IMG/VR virus record: IMGVR_UViG_3300044835_000037
Coordinates: 1-43,199 of that record
Length of the DNA: 43,199 nt
Strand: one strand, 5' to 3'
DNA from: a virus
The notes beneath the pieces are model-generated. The model saw only the letters and a program-made list of their open reading frames with translations. It had not been told where the DNA came from and made no database searches. This document shows, one piece after another, positions 20,387-26,050 of the stretch (the stretch's first letter is position 1; each line of letters begins with the position of its first letter). Made by a program: the position numbers and the translations under genes.

Positions 20387-20421
20387 CCAGCGGGACAGCT
20401 AACGCAAAGGGAGAGGGGTAA
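20383..20421 (+). pseudogene. 12-residue remnant of a deleted array gene
   Basis: ATG 20383 opens a 12-codon frame whose product MTSGTANAKGEG is just the shared C-terminal tail of the array genes, followed by TAATG into the next gene. The frame looks like the tail of a gene whose body was lost, leaving the ribosome-binding site for the next gene. It may also be a very short coupling peptide. Confidence 0.4.
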
Positions 20422-20636
20422 TGCATCCACGCGAACTCCGTGAGCCTACCGCGCCGATGATGTGCGAGGCGTGTCTGCGCGGCGACCATCCGAATTGCGG
20501 AATGCAGACGTGGTGCCGATGCGAGCACCCGCTTGACGGCGATCATGGCTACTACGGGCCTGATCCGGCCGACGCAGACTCACAATCCGCCGCCCCAGCC
20601 AGCGGGCCGGCGATGACGGGGGCGAAAGATGATTGA
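20421..20636 (+). CDS. Cys-rich small zinc-type protein
   Basis: 71 residues. MCEACLRGDHPNCGMQTWCRC then HPLDGDH: C-x2-C, single Cys and C-R-C with His, able to hold one or two zinc ions. The C-terminus (PASGPAMTGAKDD) repeats the tail of the 19705 gene. The start overlaps the remnant's stop (TAATG) and uses the repeat ribosome-binding site. Confidence 0.55.
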   Translation: MHPRELREPTAPMMCEACLRGDHPNCGMQTWCRCEHPLDGDHGYYGPDPADADSQSAAPASGPAMTGAKDD

Positions 20637-20865
20637 GCCACGGCCAATTTGCTGGATTGGATTCCCCGAGGAACAGCCCCGCGAGTTCGATATCGTCTAT
20701 GACAATACGACGCGCATTCCTGGCTATCGCTACTCGCCTATTTGGGCGCTTGACGATCACCCCAGTACGATTCGTGGAAAGACCAAGCGTGCCCCCGCGC
20801 CATGCACCTGCCCCGCGTACGAGAAGCAACATCGCCCGGGGTGCCCGGAGGAGACGAAGCCGTGA
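20629..20865 (+). CDS. Small Cys-rich hypothetical protein
   Basis: 78 residues, overlapping the previous gene by eight bases. ICWIGFPEEQPREFDIVYDN is beta-type, the middle is Trp/Pro-rich, and the end CTCPAYEKQHRPGC has a Cys-His pattern. The last bases (GGAGACGAAGCCGTGAG) match the ends of several other array genes. Confidence 0.5.
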   Translation: MIEPRPICWIGFPEEQPREFDIVYDNTTRIPGYRYSPIWALDDHPSTIRGKTKRAPAPCTCPAYEKQHRPGCPEETKP

Positions 20866-20999
20866 GCAAGTGGGATGCAGTGGCATGGCTCGCCGCCGCA
20901 TTGATGGTTGCGTCGATGGCTTCGTGTCAGGCAGTCGAACAGTGGTCAGCCCACAAGTACCGTGAATGCCCAGCACACAGTGGAGAGGTGAAGCGGTGA
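20862..20999 (+). CDS. 45-residue membrane protein
   Basis: GTG 20862 overlaps the previous stop. DAVAWLAAALMVASMASC is a hydrophobic segment near the N-terminus, possibly a lipoprotein-like signal (A-S-C), followed by a soluble HKYRECPAHSG end. The DNA end is GGAGAGGTGAAGCGGTGA, again of the shared junction type. Confidence 0.5.
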   Translation: MSKWDAVAWLAAALMVASMASCQAVEQWSAHKYRECPAHSGEVKR

Positions 21000-21038
21000 T
21001 TGATCTAAAATCGAGCGCCGGCGCGATACGGGGGAGCC

Positions 21039-21248
21039 ATGACCGACGACGATAAACTCAAGCCCCAATTCGCAGCGGCCGCCCTCACCCTGAATCAATA
21101 CGGCATCTGCAAAGAGGTGCACATCGACGGCCACAAGCTGCCGTATGTCGCCGAGGCGCGCGTCATCGTGAAGCCGGGCGAAGTGACGCGGCTGGTGCTC
21201 GAGATCTACGTCTCGACCGTCGCGACGATAACGGAGCCCGGCGCGTGA
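21039..21248 (+). CDS. Small conserved phage protein
   Basis: 69 residues. ATG 21039 follows a strong GGGGGAG. LKPQFAAAALTLNQYGICKEVHIDGHKLPYVAEARVIV then GEVTRLVLEIYV is an alpha-beta protein of a type often found near integrase genes in proteobacterial phages. A GTG-initiated 19-codon frame at 20996-21055 just before it may be a leader peptide. Function not known. Confidence 0.6.
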   Translation: MTDDDKLKPQFAAAALTLNQYGICKEVHIDGHKLPYVAEARVIVKPGEVTRLVLEIYVSTVATITEPGA

Positions 21249-21412
21249 AATTCCGCTGCCTCCTCGGCGACCAGTTCATGGAAGTCGACGCCACCGATCG
21301 GGACGACGCCCAGAATCAGGCGTTTGCGAAATTCGTCGCGCGACTATCGCCGTCGGACTTCATTGTCTGGGAGACCGGGCCGCAGGATGAATGGCGGGAG
21401 GAATCGCCGTGA
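21245..21412 (+). CDS. 55-residue hypothetical protein
   Basis: GTG 21245 overlaps the previous stop (GTGA). KFRCLLGDQFMEVDATDRDDAQNQAFAKFVARL is a strand, then a helix; the end is acidic (ETGPQDEWREE). The next gene begins in its stop codon. Confidence 0.55.
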   Translation: MKFRCLLGDQFMEVDATDRDDAQNQAFAKFVARLSPSDFIVWETGPQDEWREESP

Positions 21413-21651
21413 AACCGTGCAAACACCTGGATCACAACATCGCAACCTATGGCGGGACGTGCGAACTCATCTCGATCGACAGCTCCTCGTGCCAGGTCAA
21501 ATATTGGAAGCGGCTCCATCCTCCCTATGAGGGCGCCCCGGTCAATGTGCAGTTCTGCGGCCAGGGACGCGGCCGGATCAATGGCATTTTCCAGTGCTAC
21601 AACCAGGGAGAGATGCACTGCTACGAACCAGCGGAGGAGCCGCCGGCGTGA
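21409..21651 (+). CDS. Small beta-type Cys protein
   Basis: 80 residues, from a GTG overlapping the previous stop. KPCKHLDHNIATYGGTC is followed by VKYWKRLHPP, then RGRINGIFQCYN and MHCYEP. It contains Cys and His pairs that could hold metal (C-K-H, C, C, C). The pattern is frequent in phage hypothetical proteins. Confidence 0.55.
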   Translation: MKPCKHLDHNIATYGGTCELISIDSSSCQVKYWKRLHPPYEGAPVNVQFCGQGRGRINGIFQCYNQGEMHCYEPAEEPPA

Positions 21652-21848
21652 TCTTCCTGACCGACGAGGAAATGATCAAAATGACCGGCTACATCCAGCC
21701 GGCGAAGCAGATCGCATGGCTGCAGAAATGGGGGATCCGCCACACCGTGAACCGGGACGGCCGACCGAGCGTGACCCAGGCCGCGGTCGATGGCGGCGAG
21801 ACGCCGAAGACGAAGCCGAACTTTAAAGCCCTGCACCAGGTGGTGTAG
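21648..21848 (+). CDS. DUF4224 protein, likely excisionase-like
   Basis: 66 residues from GTG 21648 (overlap with the gene before). FLTDEEMIKMTGYIQPAKQIAWLQKWGIRHTV is the DUF4224 signature (L-T-D-E-E-x-x-x-x-T-G-Y, then K-Q-x-x-W-L). Such proteins lie directly before phage integrases and are thought to act as excisionase or directionality factors with a winged-helix fold. Here it ends just before the integrase start. The role is inferred from the family position. Confidence 0.75.
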   Translation: MIFLTDEEMIKMTGYIQPAKQIAWLQKWGIRHTVNRDGRPSVTQAAVDGGETPKTKPNFKALHQVV

Positions 21849-21849
21849 G

Positions 21850-22866
21850 GTGGGCACCGTGGGGAAAACCCGAAAAAAGAACAAACACCTGCCGCGGCGC
21901 ATGTATCAGCAGCACGGCGCCTATTGGTACGTCGATCGCGGGAACAAGTGGCATCCGCTCGGCAAGGACTACGCCGAGGGCCTGCGACGCTATGCGGGGC
22001 TCGTCGAGGCCTCCGCCAGCAATGCCCGGGTCGACCTCCTGATCGGCCGGTACGAACACGAGATCCTACCCCACCGATCGAAGGAAACGACCAAAGGCCG
22101 CAAGCAGCAGTTCAAGCGGATCCGGAAGGTTTTCGGCCACATGGCGCCGCGGGACATCCAGGGCGCGGACGCCTGGGACTACATGCGCGTGAATGGCGGG
22201 ACCCAGCAGGCCAGGCACGAGATCAGCGCCCTATCGGCGGTCCTCGGCTGGGCGGTCAAATGGCGGGCCCTCGAGGTCAATCCGTTCACGAATTTGCGCC
22301 TGGAGGGTTTCAAGCCGCGGGACCGGTATGTGACGGATGCGGAATTCATGGCGGTGCGCTCGATCGCCCTCCCGATGATCCGGCACTGTATGGATATCAC
22401 CCTGATCACCTCGCTCCGCCAGGGCGATATTCTGAGTCTCGAGCGCAAACACATCGCCAACGGCGTCCTGACCATCACGGCGAGCAAGACCAAGAAAAGC
22501 AAGAAGAGCAAGGCCCAGTCCTTCCCGGTCGCGGGCGACCTCAAGGCCGCGATCGACGAGGCGCTCGGAACCTCGCCGCAGCTGCGGCCGCATGTCATCG
22601 TCAATCGCAAAGGCCGGCGGTACACGATGAACGGATTTCAGGCGAACTGGCAGCGGCTCATGCGCAAAGCCTTGAAGGAGGGCCTCATCCAGGAGCGATT
22701 CACGTTCCACGATATCCGAGCGAAGAATCTGTCGGAGGCCGACACGCTCGAGGAGGCGCGTGCACGAGCTGGTCATGCGGATGCCGCGATCACCGATCGG
22801 GTCTATCGGCGACTGCCGGAGGCGACGACGGTGGCCGACATCAGCCGGCTGGTGCGAAAGACTTAA
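21850..22866 (+). CDS. int: Tyrosine-type phage integrase
   Basis: 338 residues from GTG 21850 (a GTG at 21859 is possible). An arm-binding-type N-terminus (KNKHLPRRMYQQHG) and a SAM-like core-binding domain (RYEHEILPHRSKET to about residue 145) come before the catalytic domain. Catalytic residues: Arg190 (TSLRQGD), His287-x2-Arg290 (FHDIR), His309 (AGHAD) and Tyr319 (DRVY). The TKKSKKSKAQS stretch replaces the Lys beta-hairpin. It recombines attP at 22925-22967 with a tRNA-Arg gene. Length and motifs are normal for the family. Confidence 0.93.
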   Translation: MGTVGKTRKKNKHLPRRMYQQHGAYWYVDRGNKWHPLGKDYAEGLRRYAGLVEASASNARVDLLIGRYEHEILPHRSKETTKGRKQQFKRIRKVFGHMAPRDIQGADAWDYMRVNGGTQQARHEISALSAVLGWAVKWRALEVNPFTNLRLEGFKPRDRYVTDAEFMAVRSIALPMIRHCMDITLITSLRQGDILSLERKHIANGVLTITASKTKKSKKSKAQSFPVAGDLKAAIDEALGTSPQLRPHVIVNRKGRRYTMNGFQANWQRLMRKALKEGLIQERFTFHDIRAKNLSEADTLEEARARAGHADAAITDRVYRRLPEATTVADISRLVRKT

Positions 22867-22876
22867 GGCTGCAATT

Positions 22877-22907
22877 TTTATTAGACACTTCGACGTTTTA
22901 TTAGACA
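22877..22907 (+). promoter_or_regulatory. Integrase arm-type sites P1 and P2
   Basis: TTTATTAGACA occurs twice in direct orientation at 22877-22887 and 22897-22907, exactly 20 bases apart, about two helical turns. Further copies lie on the other side of the attP core. Regular repeats around an attP core are the arm sites that bind the integrase N-terminal domain. Confidence 0.7.
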
Positions 22908-22924
22908 GCCGCGTCGAAATGTTG

Positions 22925-22967
22925 TGCCCCGGGCAGGAATCGAACCTGCGACCTAGCGCTTAGGAGG
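22925..22967 (-). other. attP core: 3' part of a tRNA-Arg(CCU) gene
   Basis: On the minus strand the bases from 22967 to 22925 match the 3' part of a tRNA: the anticodon loop CTCCTAA (anticodon CCU), the 3' strand of its stem, GCAGG-TTCGATT-CCTGC as a perfect T arm, and acceptor strand CCGGGGC then A. The 5' half is absent: the bases before the loop do not pair with GCGCT. This is typical of attP in phages that integrate at the 3' end of a tRNA gene and restore it. The exact core length needs a host junction. Confidence 0.85.
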
Positions 22968-23021
22968 CAATACGCCGATCGAGCTTAACAGTTTGGCGGG
23001 ACTCGAAAATCCGGATTTTGC

Positions 23022-23032
23022 TGTCTAATAAA
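23022..23032 (-). promoter_or_regulatory. Integrase arm-type site (inverted copy)
   Basis: TGTCTAATAAA is the reverse complement of TTTATTAGACA and lies about 55 bases right of the attP core. It gives the P' arm a binding site in the opposite orientation. Confidence 0.65.
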
Positions 23033-23086
23033 ACTGTGCCAGATCGCGTGAGTTTATGCCTATTTCTACAGAGATCGACCGCGGAA

Positions 23087-23095
23087 TATTAGACA
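23087..23095 (+). promoter_or_regulatory. Integrase arm-type site (short copy)
   Basis: TATTAGACA is a nine-base copy of the arm motif in direct orientation, with AA rather than TT just before it. It is the outermost site of the P' arm, ahead of the first cargo gene at 23127. Confidence 0.5.
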
Positions 23096-23126
23096 CTTTT
23101 CGGGCGTGCAAGGAGGGGGTCTGGCT

Positions 23127-23504
23127 ATGGCTAATCCAGTAGAAGGTCGCGACACCGAACCGTATTGGAAGTATTACGAGGAGGACGATTACAAGGCGCT
23201 AGAGGCGCAATTGGTCAAATGGCGGCCGATCGAAACCGCGCCGAAGGATGGGACCGACATAATCGTCGGCTTCGACGCTGCCTCTGTATGGGTTGTGCAT
23301 GTGGCGTTCTGGCGCGAGGTCACTGAGGAACTCATGTCATACACGGACTTTACCCCCGAAGACACTGGCTGGTGGTCCTACGTGCGCGGCAGCGTCACTC
23401 AAGAGCAGCTAGACGGCTATCGCATGCCGACTCACTGGATTGAGTTGCCCGACGTCCCGGGCTACGAAAATGCTCCCGCAGCCGCGGCGAAGCCCCGGTC
23501 ATGA
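23127..23504 (+). CDS. DUF551-like protein in the cargo segment
   Basis: 125 residues from ATG 23127, set by AAGGAGGGGG at 23109-23118 (an earlier ATG at 23106 lacks it). The core WRPIETAPKDGTDIIVGFDA, then VAFWREV and PTHWIELPDVP, is DUF551-like. It lies on the far side of attP from the integrase and is coupled to the next gene. A paralogous domain is fused to a coiled coil at 18159-18845. DUF551 has no proven function. Confidence 0.65.
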   Translation: MANPVEGRDTEPYWKYYEEDDYKALEAQLVKWRPIETAPKDGTDIIVGFDAASVWVVHVAFWREVTEELMSYTDFTPEDTGWWSYVRGSVTQEQLDGYRMPTHWIELPDVPGYENAPAAAAKPRS

Positions 23505-23701
23505 AGACGGGCATTTATTGGTATAGCGGCCCTTATTTCCGGGACGGGGAGCCAATAAGCGCCGCCCGTGAGAAATGGAGCGTGGTGCAGGTGCACGAGT
23601 TTGGGATGTCGTTCATGGGCTCTGACTGGGATTTGATGGCAGCCGATGTTGCCCTGATGGAAGAGCAAGGGCAGTGGATACCAATCGATCCGCCGCCGTA
23701 A
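23501..23701 (+). CDS. Small hypothetical cargo protein
   Basis: 66 residues, overlapping the DUF551-like stop (ATGA). MKTGIYWYSGPYFRDGEPISA is aromatic and strand-like, then VVQVHEFGMSFMGSDWDLM and a Pro end. No family is recognised. A cargo-side gene read in the same direction as the integrase. Confidence 0.5.
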   Translation: MKTGIYWYSGPYFRDGEPISAAREKWSVVQVHEFGMSFMGSDWDLMAADVALMEEQGQWIPIDPPP

Positions 23702-23704
23702 GTC

Positions 23705-23760
23705 GGTGCGGCCCGAAGGGATTCGAACCACCCTGGTTCGAAGGCAGGCATTCTCTTGCG
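23705..23760 (-). other. tRNA 3'-end-like remnant
   Basis: On the minus strand the stretch ending at 23708 contains GGTTCGAATCCCTTCGGG, which has the T-loop TTCGAAT and a following acceptor-like strand. The T stem is poorly paired (GGTGG against CCCTT) and there is no 5' half, so it is not a working tRNA. It could be an old attachment remnant. It may also be chance similarity. Confidence 0.3.
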
Positions 23761-23800
23761 CGCAAGCCCTTGGCGGGATTTGACTTTGTCGGGTTCAAAG

Positions 23801-23873
23801 TGTGGGGAATTTCACACAGTTAAGCCGACATAAGCCCTTGATTGGCCTACATCGGCTATGCTAATTCCCCACA
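23801..23873. repeat. Long inverted repeat upstream of the membrane gene
   Basis: TGTGGGGAATT (23801-23811) and AATTCCCCACA (23863-23873) form a perfect 11-bp inverted repeat around a 51-base centre, which holds a second inverted pair, AGCCGA (23823-23828) and TCGGCT (23852-23857). No U-run follows. The structure is nested, like a regulatory or recombination site, and lies between the tRNA-like remnant and the membrane gene at 23902. Confidence 0.55.
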
Positions 23874-23901
23874 GGAAAAAGAGCACGGAGCACCCCCGTT
23901 T

Positions 23902-24081
23902 ATGGATGAACCACCCGTCAAGCCGATTCCGGCCACGATCGTTGATTTCGACATGCCCATTGGGTCGATGATGATGTTCATGGTCAAGCTCGCGATCGCC
24001 GCGGTACCGGCTGCATTCATTGTTGCTGCCGGATACGCCGGCGTCGCCTACCTGGTGATGGTTTTGGAGAGACACGGATGA
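23902..24081 (+). CDS. Small membrane protein in the cargo segment
   Basis: 59 residues from ATG 23902; an upstream TTG would start inside the inverted repeat. The N-terminus is polar and Pro-rich (MDEPPVKPIPATIV), followed by a hydrophobic region (FMVKLAIAAVPAAFIVAAGYAGVAYLVMV) that could cross the membrane once or twice. It overlaps the next gene's ATG. Possibly a membrane partner of the lipoprotein that follows. Confidence 0.55.
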   Translation: MDEPPVKPIPATIVDFDMPIGSMMMFMVKLAIAAVPAAFIVAAGYAGVAYLVMVLERHG

Positions 24082-24461
24082 GGGTTCGACTGTTGGCGGG
24101 ACTGACACTGGCGGGAATTCTGGCAGGGTGTGCGACGAGCCCGACGTTGCTGAAGCTCGCCATGACGAGCTCGGCGACCATCAAAACGATGCGCACGCCG
24201 GATCTGTGTGATGCCTGGGTGGCAAGCGGCGATGAACGCTTCCTCTACGAGGTGCACAGCCGCCAGCTGTTCGATGAGCGGGACGACCGGGAGATCATGC
24301 ATCACGAGGTGCACGTCGGGATGCCCGTCGCCGCGGCCGAGTGCAGCTGGGGGACGCGGCACACGGTGGAGTCGGACGGCGGCTCGACGCGCTGGCTGTA
24401 TGCCGCGTCCGGATCCCTGATCGTCACCCGGGACGGCGCGGTCACCAGCTTTCGCAATTGA
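24078..24461 (+). CDS. BamE/SmpA-like lipoprotein, possible lysogenic-conversion factor
   Basis: 127 residues. The signal MRVRLLAGLTLAGILAGC has the lipobox L-A-G-C, so Cys18 would be lipid-bound and the protein held in the envelope. The mature part ends with EVHVGMPVAAAECSWGTRHTV, then TRWLYAASGSLIVT, which resembles the SmpA/BamE-type fold (V-x-x-G-M ... then aromatic strands). It lies beyond attP, at a prophage edge. Lipoproteins of this kind can change host surface or block superinfection; that role is inferred. Confidence 0.6.
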   Translation: MRVRLLAGLTLAGILAGCATSPTLLKLAMTSSATIKTMRTPDLCDAWVASGDERFLYEVHSRQLFDERDDREIMHHEVHVGMPVAAAECSWGTRHTVESDGGSTRWLYAASGSLIVTRDGAVTSFRN

Positions 24462-24463
24462 GA

Positions 24464-24682
24464 GTGGCGCGCAAACTCACCAAGGGCGAGCGGCTGGTCA
24501 ATGAGCAGATGCTCGCGCTCCTGGAATGGGCCTCAGAGCATCCGAAGCGCTGGCACGACATCGGCAAGGATCCGGCGACGGTCCAGGCGGCCGAGCTCCT
24601 GGCGAAGCGCGGCGTCATCGAGATCCGCCAGCCGATGAATCAGTACAAGCTCACGCCCGGGCCGTTAAAGGGGGCGGTGTAA
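24464..24682 (+). CDS. Small basic hypothetical protein, last plus-strand gene
   Basis: 72 residues from GTG 24464 (TTG at 24458 would overlap the previous stop). VARKLTKGERLVNEQMLALLEWASEHPKRWHDIG, then AELLAKRGVIEIRQPMNQYKL resembles a winged-helix-like domain: helices followed by a short beta hairpin. It may bind DNA. It ends 18 bases before the last minus-strand gene, tail to tail. Confidence 0.55.
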   Translation: MARKLTKGERLVNEQMLALLEWASEHPKRWHDIGKDPATVQAAELLAKRGVIEIRQPMNQYKLTPGPLKGAV

Positions 24683-24687
24683 TCCAC

Positions 24688-24704
24688 CGTAACCCACCGT
24701 TACG
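24688..24704. other. Hairpin between convergent operons
   Basis: CGTAAC and GTTACG pair perfectly around CCACC, between the last plus-strand gene and the last gene of the minus-strand late operon (its stop lies inside). Only a short T run (CTTTGG) follows on the plus strand, so it is a weak two-way terminator candidate. Confidence 0.35.
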
Positions 24705-24870
24705 CTTTGGTGCGTAATTGTGCGTATTTGAGTGCCTCGAGCGCAGCCTCGGTGAGGGTGCGGCGCCGATCCTCATCCGTGTACTGCTGTTGCAACCGCC
24801 ATTCTTCCCGCTGGGTCGCCCGCAGGCGCGCGAGGCGGTAGTCGATCTCCTGAAATAGCTGCTGCATCAT
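24700..24870 (-). CDS. Small helical protein at the end of the lysis cassette
   Basis: 56 residues from ATG 24870 (a TTG at 24888 gives 62). MMQQLFQEIDYRLARLRATQREEWRLQQQYTDEDR then TEAALEALKYAQLR is a charged helix throughout, similar to small coiled-coil proteins. Last gene of the late operon; no family recognised. Confidence 0.5.
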   Translation of the reverse strand: MMQQLFQEIDYRLARLRATQREEWRLQQQYTDEDRRRTLTEAALEALKYAQLRTKA

Positions 24871-24921
24871 TTGGCGAAATTTGCCCAATGACGCGCCGCG
24901 TTGTCTATCAGAATTCGCCGC

Positions 24922-25383
24922 CTACTTTGGCCACTCCGCATCCAAGCGCCGACAATCCGCCAGCACCGTCTCGTATTTGACCTTTAAGGCTTCGATGGCG
25001 GGGCGAAGATCGCCTCCACCTCCCCGCTGAGCTCCCCCGCCGGCGGGATGGTCGCCGCGGGTTTGGGCTTGGGTGCCGGGCACCCGGTCGGGACATACAT
25101 CGCCTGGTGCGCGCAGGAACACAGGAGTGCGCACAACGCGAGCGGGTAGAGCTTCGACAGTTTGGTCATGGGCAGTTTCCGCCGCGTTGTCGTTGATGGC
25201 CTGAGTCTGGGCCGACGCTCGCTGGGCCAGGAGTGCGTCTGTAGCGGCCTGGGCCATCGCCGTATGGTCGACCTCCAGGGCGTTTCTAGCCGTCAACCCC
25301 CCGAAGTGGTAGCCCACCGCGAGCGCGACCGCCAGCAGAACGGCCGCAATGCCCAGTTCGACCAGGATGCTGTAGGGGTTCAC
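24922..25383 (-). CDS. Rz: Inner-membrane spanin (Rz-like)
   Basis: 153 residues from GTG 25383 (overlapping the small gene before it). One N-terminal membrane segment (LVELGIAAVLLAVALAVGY) is followed by a long periplasmic part rich in Ala/Gln helices (AQAATDALLAQRASAQTQAIN) and a final helix (LKVKYETVLADCRRLD). This is the i-spanin layout. A second gene for a lipoprotein lies inside it in another frame, as in lambda Rz/Rz1. Together they fuse inner and outer membrane in the last lysis step. Confidence 0.8.
   Translation of the reverse strand: MNPYSILVELGIAAVLLAVALAVGYHFGGLTARNALEVDHTAMAQAATDALLAQRASAQTQAINDNAAETAHDQTVEALPARVVRTPVFLRAPGDVCPDRVPGTQAQTRGDHPAGGGAQRGGGGDLRPAIEALKVKYETVLADCRRLDAEWPK
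24984..25169 (-). CDS. Rz1: Outer-membrane lipoprotein spanin (Rz1-like), embedded in Rz
   Basis: 61 residues, read in the +1 frame entirely within the Rz gene. MTKLSKLYPLALCALLCSC is a lipoprotein signal with a Cys at its end; the short mature part is Pro-rich (YVPTGCPAPKPKPAATIPP). Small, Pro-rich and lipid-anchored is the o-spanin type. Its nested position and gene order match lambda. A frame with no selection would rarely have a lipobox and Pro-rich tail at this place. Confidence 0.8.
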   Translation of the reverse strand: MTKLSKLYPLALCALLCSCAHQAMYVPTGCPAPKPKPAATIPPAGELSGEVEAIFAPPSKP

Positions 25384-25496
25384 TTGTGTTTCTCCCGCAT
25401 CCGTTCTGTCAGGACGTGGTACACGACATTGCAACCGATAGAAAAGCCAGCGCAGAAACCAAATGCTATCCAGCAAATAGCCGCCCCGATGCTCAC
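25380..25496 (-). CDS. 38-residue membrane peptide upstream of Rz
   Basis: GTG 25496 overlaps the stop of the gene before (GTGA) and its TGA overlaps the Rz start. The product has one hydrophobic segment (IGAAICWIAFGFCAGFSIG) and a basic end (TERMREKHK). It may be a holin-type or antiholin peptide, but 38 residues with one span is small, so this is uncertain. Confidence 0.55.
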   Translation of the reverse strand: MSIGAAICWIAFGFCAGFSIGCNVVYHVLTERMREKHK

Positions 25497-25684
25497 TGGG
25501 GTACCTGTTCCCGGATGGCGGCCGCAAGCTCCCGCAGTTCCCCGCGCAGTTGGCGAATCTTCAACGCGTCTGCGAGGTGGGTTAACTGCGTGCGGTTACC
25601 CTCGATGATGGTGGCAATGCGATGCTCCATGTTCTCAAGGGAGGCGAGGGCCGCCTCGATGCGTTTTAAGATTTCCTCGCTCAT
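25493..25684 (-). CDS. Small coiled-coil lysis-cassette protein
   Basis: 63 residues: EEILKRIEAALASLENMEHRIATIIEG then LTHLADALKIRQLRGELRELAAAIREQV. A long amphipathic helix with heptads; no membrane span. It overlaps genes on both sides. Function not recognised. Confidence 0.55.
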   Translation of the reverse strand: MSEEILKRIEAALASLENMEHRIATIIEGNRTQLTHLADALKIRQLRGELRELAAAIREQVPQ

Positions 25685-26049
25685 CGTCGTCGTCTCGCGG
25701 CATGGGGCGGGGATTCAGCAATGCCCTCAACGTGCTCCCGCCATTCACGCTGTCGGTCAACTTCATCCGCGATTGTATCGACCTTGGAGCCCATTACGTC
25801 GACGGCCTTATCGATTTTATGAAGTAGGTCCCGGTCCTGGTCGCGCTCCCCCGCGGCCTCTTTTCGTCCCTGCTCCAACTGCGCTACGGTCTCTTTGAGG
25901 CGGCTGATGTCATGCTGCGCATTGAGCACGTAGCCGATGGCAATCGTGACGGTGCCGATGGCGCCCCACACAGTTGCCGGTGTGAGGCGTTTCCTGACGG
26001 CCCGTACGATAACGGCCGTTGTGGATCCGAAGTCGGGCTTGTCCTCCAC
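25681..26049 (-). CDS. Membrane-anchored coiled-coil protein, possible holin-associated
   Basis: 122 residues from GTG 26049. One hydrophobic segment (TVWGAIGTVTIAIGYVLNA) at residues 26-44 is followed by a coiled coil (LKETVAQLEQGRKEAAGERD and DKAVDVMGSKVDTIADEVD) and a basic tail ending ARRRR. The order differs from XhlA-type haemolysins, where the helix comes first. A lysis-control or holin-like role is inferred from place. Confidence 0.55.
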   Translation of the reverse strand: MEDKPDFGSTTAVIVRAVRKRLTPATVWGAIGTVTIAIGYVLNAQHDISRLKETVAQLEQGRKEAAGERDQDRDLLHKIDKAVDVMGSKVDTIADEVDRQREWREHVEGIAESPPHAARRRR

Positions 26050-26050
26050 A

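Larger units (their letters stand above)
19490..20423 (+). repeat. Dispersed gene-end repeat carrying ribosome-binding sites
   Basis: Four copies of a core like GCTAACGCAAAGGGAGAGGGG lie at gene junctions at about 19500-19517, 19679-19700, 20275-20294 and 20398-20418. The first copy is shorter (AAAGGGGAAG). Each codes for the end of one gene (ANAKGEG or ADAKGEG) and holds the Shine-Dalgarno sequence for the next. A second pair, GCCAGCGGGCCGGCGATGACGGGG, lies near 19888-19911 and 20597-20620, at two other gene ends. Confidence 0.75.

Noticed and set aside
21924-22904. A 326-codon plus-strand frame overlapping the integrase
   Set aside because: Out-of-frame shadow of the integrase, which has all catalytic residues in its own frame.
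22925-22967. A complete tRNA gene at the attachment site
   Set aside because: Only the 3' part is present; there is no 5' acceptor strand, D arm or paired anticodon stem, so it is an attP core and not a tRNA gene.
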